A stretch of DNA of 62,076 nt from Candidatus Tokpelaia sp. JSC189 (GCA_003331045.1 QENA01000002.1:1-62076); one strand, 5' to 3'. Positions 24,317 to 34,349 are shown, counted from the stretch's first letter. Made by a program: numbers and translations. Notes: generated from the letters alone by a model not told the origin.

Positions 24317-25616
24317 CTAATACCTTAAAAACAAAATTACAACAGACTATAACCACCGATATTATTTCAATACCGGCATAGCAAGAAGCAGACAATCCTA
24401 GGACAAGTAGAAAATGTAAATATCTTTCAAATCCAATCAATACAGCAATCTTTATATCTCTCATTTATAATTCCTGCTCTACAGGTAAAAAATCGCGAAG
24501 ATCTCCTTAATAATAGGCACCAGCAATCACACCGCGGATAGGCCTTAGCAAAAGCCTTGAAGCCATCATTTTCGCCTCTTCATCAGATATGAAAATTATT
24601 GCAGCCTTGCGCATGAGAAAAAGCGTCACACATGTAAATATCATCCAACAAGGCAATTTTCAGTAGCATTTCTTTACTAAAAAAGCATCGGAATGCGCGT
24701 TTCCTATCGGGGCGATATCAATCTGACAAGCCAAGAATAGCTTTCCAATTCATCCTTCTTGCAAAGGCACTAAAAAACAAATAAGGAGCCCGTTATCAAG
24801 CACAACCAGCAGATATTTAGCGCAGCTATTGACAGAAAGAAAATGCTGCCCACGATCTTATCAGGCAATATCCACTGGATAAAGAAAATCCCAAATCCTT
24901 ACACTACATATCCACATCTCAGATACGCGTTCCTATCAGCATAGGTTCCGGCCCACAAAGTAATGTTTGACCTCAGAAACTCAGATCAGTGCCTTTTGAC
25001 TGCCAATACAGATATAGCACGATATAATGGAAGATTAGGACATATGGCACAAAAAAGGTTTTGTGAACAGGAATGCTATAAAATACAGCCCGAAACCAAG
25101 AGAAAAGAAAAATGAGACTACAAAAAAACTGATTCCAAAAGAAAATATATTTTTAGTATATTAAATTGAAGTAGAGCTAACTAGTAATGACTGCATGAAG
25201 ATAGATATGCAGATTAAGTTATTTGAAGGCAAGCCATATGGCTATATGTTATGAGAAAGATCTGTTGCCTTCATTTATGAAGCTTCCAGCAGAACGACTA
25301 AAGCTTTTATACTATGCCCCCAATACTCCCTACCAGCGTCACCACCGTTTTAATCTACGATATTGCTATCATTAAGCATTCTAAATCCTGTAATCCTGAC
25401 AGTAACCAAAAGCGCATACTAAGCGAACTTCCAGAACATGCCTGACGGTAATTAATCCTTTCTGCAACACAGACGTGCTTTGCGCACCAAATAACTACAA
25501 TCAAACTTAAGCCATGCGAGAAGCGTGAAAATACACCCATAATTTCTCTTAAATTACCAATTTTCCAATACTATAAGCTTATAATAGATTCAAATGTCCT
25601 CACCAATATTCCTAAT
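24317..25616. other. 1.3-kb gene-poor stretch with decayed minus-strand coding remnants
   Basis: No intact gene in 1300 bases. Two coding-like remnants read on the minus strand: a C-terminal fragment ending at 24507 (ISDEEAKMMASRLLLRPIRG, then a stop 6 codons on) and a membrane protein fragment at 24770-25140, listed separately. The rest is AT-rich with no recognised signal. Confidence 0.5.
24770..25140 (-). pseudogene. Remnant of a multi-pass membrane protein
   Basis: Two hydrophobic coding-like segments lie in different minus-strand frames. The first, about 25140 to 24975, includes SLIFLFSWFRAVFYSI and PYVLIFHYIVLYLYWQSKG. The second, about 24900 to 24770, includes GFGIFFIQWILPDKIVGSIF and ends after LITGSLFVF with TAG. 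Stops and frame changes separate them, so this is likely a decayed integral membrane protein. I cannot name its family. Confidence 0.35.
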
Positions 25617-26867
25617 TTATATAGCCCACTCCCCTTTACGGAAAACGAAAACGCGACTGCCATCAGCTCTGATACCATCAATATCAATACTGTCAGAGCC
25701 GATCATCCAGTCTACATGAACAAAACTTCTGTTGCCGCCACGGGAAGCAATCTCTTCAGCATTGAGAGAGACACCATCACGGAAACATTTTGAATAGCAC
25801 TGGCCAAACGCAATGTGGCAAGCAGCATTTTCATCAAATAAAGTATTATAAAAGAGCAATCTACTCGCTGATATAGGAGAGGAATCGGGAACAAGCGCCA
25901 CCTCTCCCAAACGACGTGCACCTTCATCTGTATCCAACAATTCATTCAGAACGGCTTCACCTTTGGCTGCATAGGTTTCGACAACCCGTCCTTTTTCAAA
26001 TCTTACAGAAATCCCGTCAATCAATGTGCCCTGATGCGATAGGGGCTTTGTACTGCGTACATAGCCTTCAACACGATAAGCATGAGGGGTGGTAAAAACC
26101 TCCTCTGTCGGAATATTCGGGTTACAGGTAATACCATTTCTGGCAATTGACGCTCCGCTCTGCCACTCATGGTCATCAGCAAGCCCGATTGTCAGGTCAG
26201 TCCCCGGACCACTAAAGTGCATCGCCGAAAAACGCTGGTCATTGAGCCATGTACTGCGTTTTTTCAATTGGCGATTATGGTCAGCCCATGCTGCAATGGG
26301 ATCATCATTATCCACCCGAGAAGCAGCAAATATAGCCTCCGCTAATGCGCGCGTCGCTTCAACAATTGATAGATCAGGAAAAACCAGCGAAGCCCATGCG
26401 GGGGCAGGATAGGAAACAATATTCCAATTTATATGAAAACCGGAAATTTTCTCCAAAGCCGGCTGATAGGCAATAGATGTTGCCTTGTTGAGACGGGCGA
26501 CTCTAGCTGGGTCTTCTCCGGCAAGCAGTAGAGGGTTATTACTAGAAACAGCAAGGCGGGCCGCACCATTTGTATATGCCTTTGCCATTCCTTCATAAAG
26601 CCAGTCTGCCGCTCGGTCAAAACTCATGTCAGATGCATGATGAAAACGGGCAATGGTTAGTTCCTCATCACTGAAAATCGGAGTGATAACTCCTGCTCCA
26701 GCTTTATAAGCCTCTGCTACAATACGCCTAACAAATGGCAAAGCGACAATTGGAGCCGTCAACACAAGATCCTGTCCCTTCTCCAGCCCTAGGCCGACCT
26801 TGACAGCTACCTTAGCAAGGCTATCTAGCTTTAGGGGATCAATCATCTTTGAATAATCAGCCTGCAT
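25617..26867 (-). CDS. M29 family aminopeptidase
   Basis: Metal-dependent aminopeptidase of the AmpS/PepS (M29) family, cytoplasmic, removing N-terminal residues from peptides. The 416-residue length is typical. Conserved parts are visible: FSGPGTDLTIGLADDHEW, NIPTEEVFTTPHAYRVEGYV (both including metal-ligand region residues) and the C-terminal FVHVDWMIGSDSIDIDGI. The start at 26867 has a very strong ribosome binding site, GGAGGAAAGG, which rules out the longer frame to 26882. It is flanked on both sides by decayed DNA. Confidence 0.92.
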   Translation of the reverse strand: MQADYSKMIDPLKLDSLAKVAVKVGLGLEKGQDLVLTAPIVALPFVRRIVAEAYKAGAGVITPIFSDEELTIARFHHASDMSFDRAADWLYEGMAKAYTNGAARLAVSSNNPLLLAGEDPARVARLNKATSIAYQPALEKISGFHINWNIVSYPAPAWASLVFPDLSIVEATRALAEAIFAASRVDNDDPIAAWADHNRQLKKRSTWLNDQRFSAMHFSGPGTDLTIGLADDHEWQSGASIARNGITCNPNIPTEEVFTTPHAYRVEGYVRSTKPLSHQGTLIDGISVRFEKGRVVETYAAKGEAVLNELLDTDEGARRLGEVALVPDSSPISASRLLFYNTLFDENAACHIAFGQCYSKCFRDGVSLNAEEIASRGGNRSFVHVDWMIGSDSIDIDGIRADGSRVFVFRKGEWAI

Positions 26868-27013
26868 AAACCTTTCCTCCAACCTAGCGATTTATTAACT
26901 TAAAAAGCAGTTCTCACAAGCTCCATCTTGCCATCGGCACATGTAGAACATACTCTGTATCTCCGTATAGGAGATCGATACCAGAAATATACCTGCATCT
27001 ATATCAAATCATG

Positions 27014-27050
27014 ATAACAGACCCTCCCTGTTTCAGAAAGGGCCTGTTAT
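27014..27050. other. Imperfect hairpin upstream of the M29 peptidase gene
   Basis: Arms ATAACAG-a-CCCT and AGGG-c-CTGTTAT form an 11-base-pair stem with one mismatch and a 13-base loop. No T run follows on the plus strand. It could be a terminator relic or a leader structure about 150 bases upstream of the M29 gene. Confidence 0.3.
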
Positions 27051-27323
27051 TTGTATCACCTGGAATAATAGCCAAAAATTATAAAATATTCATGTTATAC
27101 AGGGATCTGCTCAAGGTTTTTTGTGGTATTGGGACAGCAAAGACGTACCAATCAGATTACTTTGACGGACTTCAGGCAAAACGTACTTTAAATACTAGGT
27201 TTGTGTTTTCCACAACCTTCAGCTAAGATACAGGCATAATTAATGGCGCACTGACACAAGTTACTGCTCTACTCTTAATACCGACCTGCTATAGAAACGT
27301 TCCTTATCATACCGGCCAAACGC

Positions 27324-27592
27324 TATTTGATGTCCTTTTGTGAAAAAGCATAGGGAATATCATAAGATTTCCCATCAACCAGCACACTCAGTGTACTATT
27401 GCGACGACGACTTTTATAAAAGACATTAGCGCCAATAATCAGCATATAATGCATATTATTAATTTCAGTCCAGCAGTCGGAAACTGCAATGAAATTTCCC
27501 TTACATTCTGATTATCTTCATCAACAAAATAAAATACATAAGACAGCACCCGCACCGGTATATAAGCGGAGAAAAACCTATAAAGCTAGTCT
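27324..27592 (-). pseudogene. Frameshifted small gene, unidentified
   Basis: Two minus-strand frames join into one plausible product if a single frame change is allowed near 27478. The first part reads RVLSYVFYFVDEDNQNVREI and the second CWTEINNMHYMLIIGANVFY, then SRRRNSTLSVLVDGKSYDIP, ending in TAG at 27324. The composition is clearly protein-like, with alternating beta-strand-like character. The family is not recognised. It lies just downstream of phoU, where relatives usually have phoB, but does not resemble PhoB. A sequencing error cannot be excluded. Confidence 0.4.
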
Positions 27593-27674
27593 ATATAAGA
27601 TTTTTACTATTATTTCACTTTAGATGCCGGTCATAGCAGGATTGCATCTGCTGCATTTATTTAAAGGCGTTTTC

Positions 27675-28385
27675 CTATTTTCCAGCTCCAAGCCTATATG
27701 TCTGGTCATCCTTGGGCCGCTCCAAGGCAGGATAAATACCGGTAATGACATAATGAACTGTTTCGGCAATATTCGTAGCATGATCGCCAATCCGTTCAAT
27801 ATTCTTTGCGCAAAAAAGAAGATGCGTACAGACTGTAATATTACAGGGATCTTCCAACATATAAGTCAGTAGTTCTCGAAAGAGAGAGGTATACATGGAA
27901 TCAATTTCATCATCATGCTCACGCACGGCATCAATACGCCCAAGCGAACAGCATGCATAGGCATCTAATACTTCATTCAGTTGTTTCAATGCTAGAGCAG
28001 CAAAAGCTTCAAGTCCATGATAAAAGGGATCAGCCTGACGGACATCAGAAAGAATGGCTGTTCGCTTGGCAATATTCTTTCCCATGTCGCCGATCCGCTC
28101 AAGATCGACAGAAATACGGATTGCACCGATAATCTCACGCAGGTCAACGGCCATGGGCTGGCGTCTGGCGATAATAAGAATGGCCTCTTCATCAATCTTC
28201 CGTTCAGCTTCATCGAGGAAGATATCATCAGCAATCACTTGTTTTGCGAGTTTTTTGTCATCATGCACAATAGCAATAATCGAACGCTCAACCATATGCA
28301 CGGCATGAGTGCCCATTTCTGCAATTTTCTTTGACAAACAATTAAGCTCTTTATCAAAAGAGCGGACTGTATGCTGAGTAGGCAT
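27675..28385 (-). CDS. phoU: Phosphate transport accessory protein PhoU
   Basis: Peripheral cytoplasmic protein that tunes the PstSCAB transporter and, where present, silences the PhoR kinase. The 236-residue product has two PhoU helical repeats with the metal-binding signatures DLERIGDMGKNIAKR and NIERIGDHATNIAETV. The ATG at 28385 is preceded by GGGGGGA. The longer frame to 28415 would overlap pstB and lacks such a site. It is the last gene of gshB-pstSCAB-phoU. The phoB gene expected next is not there. Confidence 0.95.
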   Translation of the reverse strand: MPTQHTVRSFDKELNCLSKKIAEMGTHAVHMVERSIIAIVHDDKKLAKQVIADDIFLDEAERKIDEEAILIIARRQPMAVDLREIIGAIRISVDLERIGDMGKNIAKRTAILSDVRQADPFYHGLEAFAALALKQLNEVLDAYACCSLGRIDAVREHDDEIDSMYTSLFRELLTYMLEDPCNITVCTHLLFCAKNIERIGDHATNIAETVHYVITGIYPALERPKDDQTYRLGAGK

Positions 28386-28407
28386 CGATTTCCCCCCATT
28401 CATAGCA

Positions 28408-29178
28408 TCAACCAAAGCGGCCTGTTATATAATCCTGTGTACGCTGCTCCTGTGGCGAAGTGAAAATTGTATCCGTAGCGCCAACCTCAACAAGATTCCC
28501 CAGATGGAACATCGCAGTAAACTGGGAAACACGAGCCGCCTGCTGCATGGAATGCGTAACAATGGCAATTGTATAGTTTCGTCTCAAATCGTCAATCAGT
28601 TCTTCAATCTTTGCTGTTGCAATCGGATCAAGAGCAGAACACGGCTCATCCATTAGAATAACTTCAGGGCTTACCGCAATGGCCCGGGCAATGCAAAGGC
28701 GCTGTTGCTGACCGCCCGATAGGCTTGTTCCCACATCGTGCAGACGATCCTTCACCTCATTGAAAAGACCCGCTTTTATCAGGCTCTGCTCGACAATCTC
28801 ATCAAGTTCTGTACGTGATTTGGCCAACCCATGAATTCGCGGACCATAGGCAACATTTTCATAAATGGATTTGGGAAAGGGATTTGGCTTCTGAAAAACC
28901 ATACCAACACGCGCCCGCAGTTCCACCACATCAACAGACGGATCATAGATATCCTCTTCATCAAGCAATATTCTACCCGTAACTAGGGCCCCCTCAATCG
29001 TATCATTCATACGATTGAGGCAACGCAGAAATGTTGATTTGCCACATCCTGAAGGGCCGATAAGCGCTATCACTTTATTTTCAAGAATATCAAGGGTGAT
29101 ACCATGCAAAGCTCCCTTCCCGCCATAAAAAACCTTGACATCTAAACCACGCATCTTGATTTTCAACTTGGAGTCCAT
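28408..29178 (-). CDS. pstB: Phosphate ABC transporter ATP-binding protein PstB
   Basis: ATPase of the high-affinity phosphate importer. The 256-residue protein has Walker [11 protein letters not shown]-loop [19 protein letters not shown] (the stretch specific to PstB), signature [16 protein letters not shown], Walker [14 protein letters not shown] and the H-loop IVTHSM. All residues are canonical. It follows pstA after 133 bases and precedes phoU by 22. A ribosome binding site AAGGAAAA precedes the ATG. Confidence 0.97.
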   Translation of the reverse strand: MDSKLKIKMRGLDVKVFYGGKGALHGITLDILENKVIALIGPSGCGKSTFLRCLNRMNDTIEGALVTGRILLDEEDIYDPSVDVVELRARVGMVFQKPNPFPKSIYENVAYGPRIHGLAKSRTELDEIVEQSLIKAGLFNEVKDRLHDVGTSLSGGQQQRLCIARAIAVSPEVILMDEPCSALDPIATAKIEELIDDLRRNYTIAIVTHSMQQAARVSQFTAMFHLGNLVEVGATDTIFTSPQEQRTQDYITGRFG

Positions 29179-29311
29179 AATTTTTCCTTATCCAGTCTTC
29201 AGAGCATTTTTTCCAAATGTATAAACTCCATCCGTTTTTGTCTCTATCCATATACTTAAAGTTACGGGGAGATGAATAACAGCCCAAACGGGCACCTGCT
29301 CCCGCTCCCTA

Positions 29312-30613
29312 TCAGGGCTGTTCAAACCGACGGCGCAACAAAACGGCAGCAATATTCATGACTGCTAGAAACATCAGAAGCACAATGATAGCACCTGATG
29401 TGCGTTCGACAAAAGCACGCTCAGCCTCACTTGCCCACATGTAGATCTGTACCGGAAGTGCCGTTGCTGGGTCCATCGGCGTCCTAGGATAATTGGCAAC
29501 AAAGGCAACCATGCCAATGAGCAGCAGAGGCGCTGTTTCCCCCAAGGCACGAGCAAGGCTAATAATGGTACCTGTCAAAATACCCGGCGCAGCCAATGGT
29601 AATACGTGCTGAAATAGCATCTGGATTTTTGAAGCCCCAAGCCCCAGCGCAGCTGAACGGATTGAAGATGGAACAGCCCGTAAAGCCGAACGGGTTGTGA
29701 TGATAATTGTTGGTAGTGTCATCAGTGCCAAGACAAGCCCCCCGACAAGGGAAGCAGAACGCGGCAAACCAAAAAAATTGATAAAAATAGCAAGTCCTAG
29801 CAAACCAAATACAATGGAAGGTACAGCTGCAAGGTTGTTGATATTGATTTCTATCAGGTCTGTAAACCTGTTCTTGCGCGCATATTCCTCCAAATAGATG
29901 GCAGCCGCTACTCCGATAGGCAAAGAAAGCGCAAGCACGATCAGTATCATGTAGATCGAACCGATGAGTGCAGCACCAAGACCTGAGGTTTCAGGTCGGC
30001 TTGAAGCGGCAAAGGTAAACAGGCCGGTATTGAAAGCTTTGTAAAGCGAGCCATCAGCTGCAAGTTCGTGTATCCATTCTACCTGCCGGTCAGAAACCTT
30101 GCGCTTCGTTTCCGGGACGGCAAGATTGATCTGTCCTTTGACAGCAGAATCAATATCAGCGGCAGCCAGAACTGTGACGGTTTGTGTAGTGCCGATCAGC
30201 TGTGGATTATCAAACACCATCTTACGCAGTTGCACCCGCACACCAGATGAAAACATACGGTTGACTTGGCGCAAGCCAACATGATCATCCGGAGCAATAC
30301 TCAGCTTTTCGGAAAGAGCATTCCTGATCAGGATAGGATAGTTTGCTGTAATCAATACCTGCGGATTTTTATCGCGCCTGTTTTGTGGATCGATAACCGC
30401 AGCGTCCAGCCTAACAGGTAGGGTTATAGATGTCTGCCAGAAAGCACTGTACCCATGTGAAAAAATTGACCAGAGCAACGCACCGAGAAAAAATATGCCA
30501 GTGCATATGGCGATAAGGCCATAGGCACGAAAACGTTTCTCAGCCCTATAACGCCGCTTGAGCCCAATATTGCGAGTCAGAGGCTTCATATGAGATTCAG
30601 AAAGAAGGCTCAT
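29312..30613 (-). CDS. pstA: Phosphate ABC transporter permease PstA
   Basis: Inner membrane permease subunit pairing with PstC. The 433-residue product has an N-terminal helix at about residues 30-50, then a long periplasmic insertion, and the ABC permease core from about residue 210, with the coupling segment RSAALGLGASKIQMLFQHVLP and LARALGETAPLLLIG. The extended form is usual in rhizobia. The ATG at 30613 overlaps the pstC stop in ATGA fashion, indicating coupled translation. Confidence 0.95.
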   Translation of the reverse strand: MSLLSESHMKPLTRNIGLKRRYRAEKRFRAYGLIAICTGIFFLGALLWSIFSHGYSAFWQTSITLPVRLDAAVIDPQNRRDKNPQVLITANYPILIRNALSEKLSIAPDDHVGLRQVNRMFSSGVRVQLRKMVFDNPQLIGTTQTVTVLAAADIDSAVKGQINLAVPETKRKVSDRQVEWIHELAADGSLYKAFNTGLFTFAASSRPETSGLGAALIGSIYMILIVLALSLPIGVAAAIYLEEYARKNRFTDLIEININNLAAVPSIVFGLLGLAIFINFFGLPRSASLVGGLVLALMTLPTIIITTRSALRAVPSSIRSAALGLGASKIQMLFQHVLPLAAPGILTGTIISLARALGETAPLLLIGMVAFVANYPRTPMDPATALPVQIYMWASEAERAFVERTSGAIIVLLMFLAVMNIAAVLLRRRFEQP

Positions 30614-31995
30614 TCATAATGCTCCTGGTATTTACGCACGATATAGAGCGCAAAAATATTCATGAATAAAGTCAGCACAAACAGTGTCATACCTAAGGCA
30701 AAAGCGACAAGCGTCTGTGGCGAATTGAACTCAAGATCGCCGGTCAACTGATTGACAATCTTGACAGTAATCGTTGTCATCGCCTCAAAGGGATTAAGTG
30801 TCAAACTAGCGGCAACACCGGCAGCCAGAACCACAATCATAGTTTCGCCGATCGCACGCGAAGCTGTGAGCAGCAAAGCAGCAACAATACCCGGCAGTGC
30901 TGCAGGGAGAACTACGCGTTTTATGGTTTCTGATTGTGTGGCCCCAAGCCCGAGAGAGCCATCACGCAGCGAACGCGGCACAGCTGTTATAATATCATCT
31001 GACAATGAGGACACAAAAGGGGTAAGCATGATCCCCATGACGAGACCGGCTGTCAATACACTTTGTGCCATGATAAAACCCTGACCGCCCGTAATGCTTG
31101 CCGAAAGATCACGCAGAAAGGGTCCCACCGCTACTAATGCAAAAAAACCATAGACAATAGTTGGAATGCCGGCGAGAATTTCAAGAAGCGGCTTAATGAT
31201 GCCGCGCATACGCGGGGTGGCGTATTCCGCCATGTAGACTGCAGCAAAAAGGCCGATCGGCACTGCAAAAAGCATTGCAACAAAAGCAATATAAAGCGTG
31301 CCTGCAAGAAGAGGAATAAGACCAAATCTTCCCAACATCCCTTCCAAGGCCATAACAGAAAAACGCGGATCCCAGACTGTTCCCAGAAAGAAATTTGACA
31401 ACGGCACCGAGCGGAAAAAACTAATTGTCTGAAATAGCATTGACAAAACAATGCCCATTGTTGTCAGAATGGCAAATGTAGAGGCAACTATAAGCCCCCA
31501 GAGGGTGACACGCTCAACCCGGTTGCGCGCCCGCTTTTTTGCCTTAGTTCCCCAAAAGCCGGCTAGAAATCCAATAACAGAAAGAAGAAGTGCTGCAAAT
31601 GCGCCTGCCTGACGCAGATTTTTTATGCCGGCGGCTAGCTCAATCCCGCCCTGTACCATGTAGTTTTCACTCTGTCTAGTAGAGGCTATTCCTTTTTGCC
31701 CAAGTATACGCTGCAGAGGTGCATAACTATCCGAACGTTCTATATCACCACCTGCAGCATAAGAAATATGGGCTAATGTCTGCCGTTCAGCATAAATATT
31801 AACGCCGATATTCCAAAAAAATAGAAAAAGCAATGAAGGCAAAACAATGAGAAGACACGTCCAGCATCCATAATAATGGGGACGAGAATGCATTTTAGCT
31901 CCATGCGCCTCAATAGCGCGCGCGCGCGCGCGACTTAGAAAAAAACCGGCACCCCCAAAAACCAGAACAATAAGAATAACTCCTGAAACGGACAT
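30610..31995 (-). CDS. pstC: Phosphate ABC transporter permease PstC
   Basis: Second permease subunit. The 461-residue protein has an N-terminal helix, a further helix near residues 45-65, a periplasmic stretch, and the permease core with DGSLGLGATQSETIKRVVLP coupling motif and SRAIGETMIVVLAAG. Just after the first helix the sequence SRARARA is encoded by a 17-base alternating GC run (31916-31932), a possible slippage site. pstA overlaps its stop codon. A 13-base-pair hairpin lies between pstS and pstC. Confidence 0.95.
   Translation of the reverse strand: MSVSGVILIVLVFGGAGFFLSRARARAIEAHGAKMHSRPHYYGCWTCLLIVLPSLLFLFFWNIGVNIYAERQTLAHISYAAGGDIERSDSYAPLQRILGQKGIASTRQSENYMVQGGIELAAGIKNLRQAGAFAALLLSVIGFLAGFWGTKAKKRARNRVERVTLWGLIVASTFAILTTMGIVLSMLFQTISFFRSVPLSNFFLGTVWDPRFSVMALEGMLGRFGLIPLLAGTLYIAFVAMLFAVPIGLFAAVYMAEYATPRMRGIIKPLLEILAGIPTIVYGFFALVAVGPFLRDLSASITGGQGFIMAQSVLTAGLVMGIMLTPFVSSLSDDIITAVPRSLRDGSLGLGATQSETIKRVVLPAALPGIVAALLLTASRAIGETMIVVLAAGVAASLTLNPFEAMTTITVKIVNQLTGDLEFNSPQTLVAFALGMTLFVLTLFMNIFALYIVRKYQEHYE
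31916..31932. repeat. Alternating GC dinucleotide run inside pstC
   Basis: Seventeen bases of strictly alternating G and C in otherwise AT-rich DNA, encoding the Arg-Ala repeat after the first PstC helix. A two-base slip would shift the frame of pstC about 25 codons from its start. Confidence 0.9.
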
Positions 31996-32078
31996 GCATA
32001 CCTTTCATAAAGAAAAGAAGCAGCATAGAATTCTATGCATGGTTCTCTGCTTCAGCCCAGATCATTTTTCGCGTATCC

Positions 32079-32109
32079 TACCTCTTTTTATGGATCATAA
32101 AAAGAGGTA
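32079..32109. other. Intercistronic hairpin between pstS and pstC
   Basis: Perfect 13-base inverted repeat TACCTCTTTTTAT / ATAAAAAGAGGTA with a five-base loop GGATC, 56 bases after the pstS stop. On the minus strand no T run follows it. The position suits a stabilising or partially terminating hairpin that gives more PstS than permease, as known for other binding-protein operons; that role is inference. Confidence 0.7.
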
Positions 32110-32165
32110 ACGTTTTAAATGGATTTCGCAACCAAATATAGCGTTGCAATAAACGTGAATACCCT

Positions 32166-33215
32166 TTATGGTAACGTCATTGTCTTACCTTCTTTAAAGG
32201 CAGCACGTTGTGCTTCACGTTCAGCTTCAGAAGTAGCAACAAGACCATATTCGACAAGTGGCCCGTCAGGACCGATCATCTGATCTGATAGGAAAAAATC
32301 AATATACTCCTCTAGCCCAGGAATGATACCGAAATGCGCCTTCTTGACATAAAAAAACAGCGGTCGTGAAATCATGTATTTACCATTGACAATTGTTTCT
32401 TCAGTAGGGACGACATTATTAACAGCAGCAATCTTTAGAAGGTCAGTGTTGTTTTCATAAAACGCAAAGCCAAAAATACCGATGCCGGTCCTATTTGCGG
32501 CAAGGCGTGCTAATGTTTCTGAATAATCACCATCAATATCAATAGCCTTGCCATCTTTGCGTATGGCAATGCAAGCAGCAGAAGCTGCCTTATCACCCAT
32601 ACCAGAAACTTTCAGCGCATCAAATGCACCGCTTGCCTTACAGCCATTTAGCATCAGCTTTTCTTCAAACACCTCACGGGTTCCATGTTTTTCACCCGGA
32701 ATATAGGCAGCAATATCCCATGCAGGCAGGCTTGGGTTCACTTCATTCCATTTTCTTACCCAGTTTGGTTGCACCTTACCATCAATAATCACTTTGATAG
32801 CAAGAGCTCTATAAATATCCTGCGGTGTCAAGTTCCAATCGGGACTGCCAATACTGGTTGCAAAAACAATACCATCATAACCGATGCGTATTTCTTCAAC
32901 ATTTTTGACCCCTGAATCAAAACAGAGCTGCAGCTCACTCTGTTTCATAGGCCGCGATGCATTAGCGATATCAATTGTATTATCACCCACCCCGCGGCAG
33001 AACTCCCTGATACCAGAACCCGTCCCACCTGATTCAATAACCGGGATTTTATATTCGGGATAAATTTCGCCAAATGTTTCAGCCACAATTTTTGCATAAG
33101 GCAGAACTGTGGAAGAACCGCCAATCTGTATGTGGTCACGGGCAAAAACAGCCCCTGGAATTATAAAAACAGCGCCCAGCAGATATACCCCAACAGGGCA
33201 GGTCATTCTGCTCAT
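32166..33215 (-). CDS. pstS: Periplasmic phosphate-binding protein PstS
   Basis: High-affinity phosphate receptor of the Pst importer. The 349-residue precursor has a signal peptide (about residues 1-25, cleavage after VFA). The phosphate loops are IGGSSTVLPYA and ESGGTGSGIREFC, with NASRPMKQSE and the GTREVFEEKL segment. It starts 21 bases after the gshB stop with AAGGGA upstream. This leaves no room for a separate Pho-regulated promoter unless it lies inside gshB. The gene is intact. Confidence 0.96.
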   Translation of the reverse strand: MSRMTCPVGVYLLGAVFIIPGAVFARDHIQIGGSSTVLPYAKIVAETFGEIYPEYKIPVIESGGTGSGIREFCRGVGDNTIDIANASRPMKQSELQLCFDSGVKNVEEIRIGYDGIVFATSIGSPDWNLTPQDIYRALAIKVIIDGKVQPNWVRKWNEVNPSLPAWDIAAYIPGEKHGTREVFEEKLMLNGCKASGAFDALKVSGMGDKAASAACIAIRKDGKAIDIDGDYSETLARLAANRTGIGIFGFAFYENNTDLLKIAAVNNVVPTEETIVNGKYMISRPLFFYVKKAHFGIIPGLEEYIDFFLSDQMIGPDGPLVEYGLVATSEAEREAQRAAFKEGKTMTLP

Positions 33216-33236
33216 TCACAAAATCCCTTACATCTT

Positions 33237-34172
33237 TTATTGTTTTCTGGCTTCAATAGTATCCCAGAACAGGGCTGCAATATCTACCCCGCCAAAATAT
33301 TTTATCTCCTGGATACCAGTTGGCGAAGTCACGTTGATCTCTGTCAGATAACCGTCAATTACATCAATGCCGACCAGAATAAAACCACGTTTCTTCAATG
33401 ACGGGCCGATACGCGAACATATTTCGCGCTCGCGTCTAATCAATTTTGTTCTTTCCGCTCGGCCGCCGACATGCATATTGGAGCGGATATCTCCTTCAGC
33501 CGGCACGCGGTTGATCACGCCCACCGATTCGCCGTCTATAAGAATGATTCTCTTATCCCCCGCCCGGGCATTTTTCAGATAGCGCTGGACAATAAAAGGC
33601 TCCCGGAAAATTTGCCCAAACATTTCCAAGAGGGAACGCAGATTGTGGTCACCATCAGAAAGATGAAAAACTCCTGCCCCGCCATTGCCATAAAGGGGCT
33701 TCAAAATAATATCACCAAATTCACGGTGGAAGGCAATAACTTCCAACGGATCTTTGGTGATAAGCGTTTCAGGCATCAGATCAGAAAATTCCGTGACAAA
33801 AATTTTTTCAGGGTTGTTTCTCACCGATACTGGGTCGTTGACCACAAGCGTTTTTGGATGAATGCGTTCAAGCATATAGGTTGTAGTAATATAATCCATG
33901 TCAAAAGGGGGATCTTGACGTAGAAGAACAATATCCATTTCTGCCAGATTGGTTCTGGTCGGCTGCTCCAATGTATAATGATCACCTTTTTTGTCGCGCA
34001 CTTTCAGCGGATCGAGCCTTGCAAAAACCTTTCCATCACGCATGAACAACCGATCCGGTGTATAATGGAAAAGCTTATGGCCACGCTTTTGTGCTTCGAG
34101 ACAGAGTGCAAACGTGGTATCTCCCGAAATCTGGATTGTACTGATATGGTCCATCTGAACAGCGATTTTCAT
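33237..34172 (-). CDS. gshB: Glutathione synthetase
   Basis: ATP-grasp ligase adding glycine to gamma-glutamylcysteine. The 311-residue product starts [11 protein letters not shown] as in the family. It has [18 protein letters not shown] (substrate-binding lid region), [11 protein letters not shown] (the glycine-rich loop) and the C-terminal metal site [13 protein letters not shown]. The frame is open to 34259, but that extension is not family sequence. Its 21-base distance to pstS suggests co-transcription with the phosphate operon, which is unusual. It is divergent from moeB. Confidence 0.95.
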   Translation of the reverse strand: MKIAVQMDHISTIQISGDTTFALCLEAQKRGHKLFHYTPDRLFMRDGKVFARLDPLKVRDKKGDHYTLEQPTRTNLAEMDIVLLRQDPPFDMDYITTTYMLERIHPKTLVVNDPVSVRNNPEKIFVTEFSDLMPETLITKDPLEVIAFHREFGDIILKPLYGNGGAGVFHLSDGDHNLRSLLEMFGQIFREPFIVQRYLKNARAGDKRIILIDGESVGVINRVPAEGDIRSNMHVGGRAERTKLIRREREICSRIGPSLKKRGFILVGIDVIDGYLTEINVTSPTGIQEIKYFGGVDIAALFWDTIEARKQ

Positions 34173-34349
34173 GTGAAAAACCTTATATAAGGCCGTTTGA
34201 GAGGTAGAATAAAAACCTTTAAAACATTTCCAACAAAAGTGCGAAGCAGTTTTGTACATAGCGTTAAAGAATTTAGATACATCTCATTGTATGCAATAAA
34301 AATCAAATATGTTCTATGAATTTAACACAAATAGAAAAGGCCACATTGC

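Larger units (their letters stand above)
26868..27674. other. Spacer between the M29 peptidase gene and phoU
   Basis: About 800 bases without an intact gene. It holds an imperfect hairpin at 27014-27050 and a frameshifted small gene remnant at 27324-27592, both listed separately. In relatives the response regulator gene phoB often follows phoU; no PhoB coding pattern is seen here. Confidence 0.5.
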
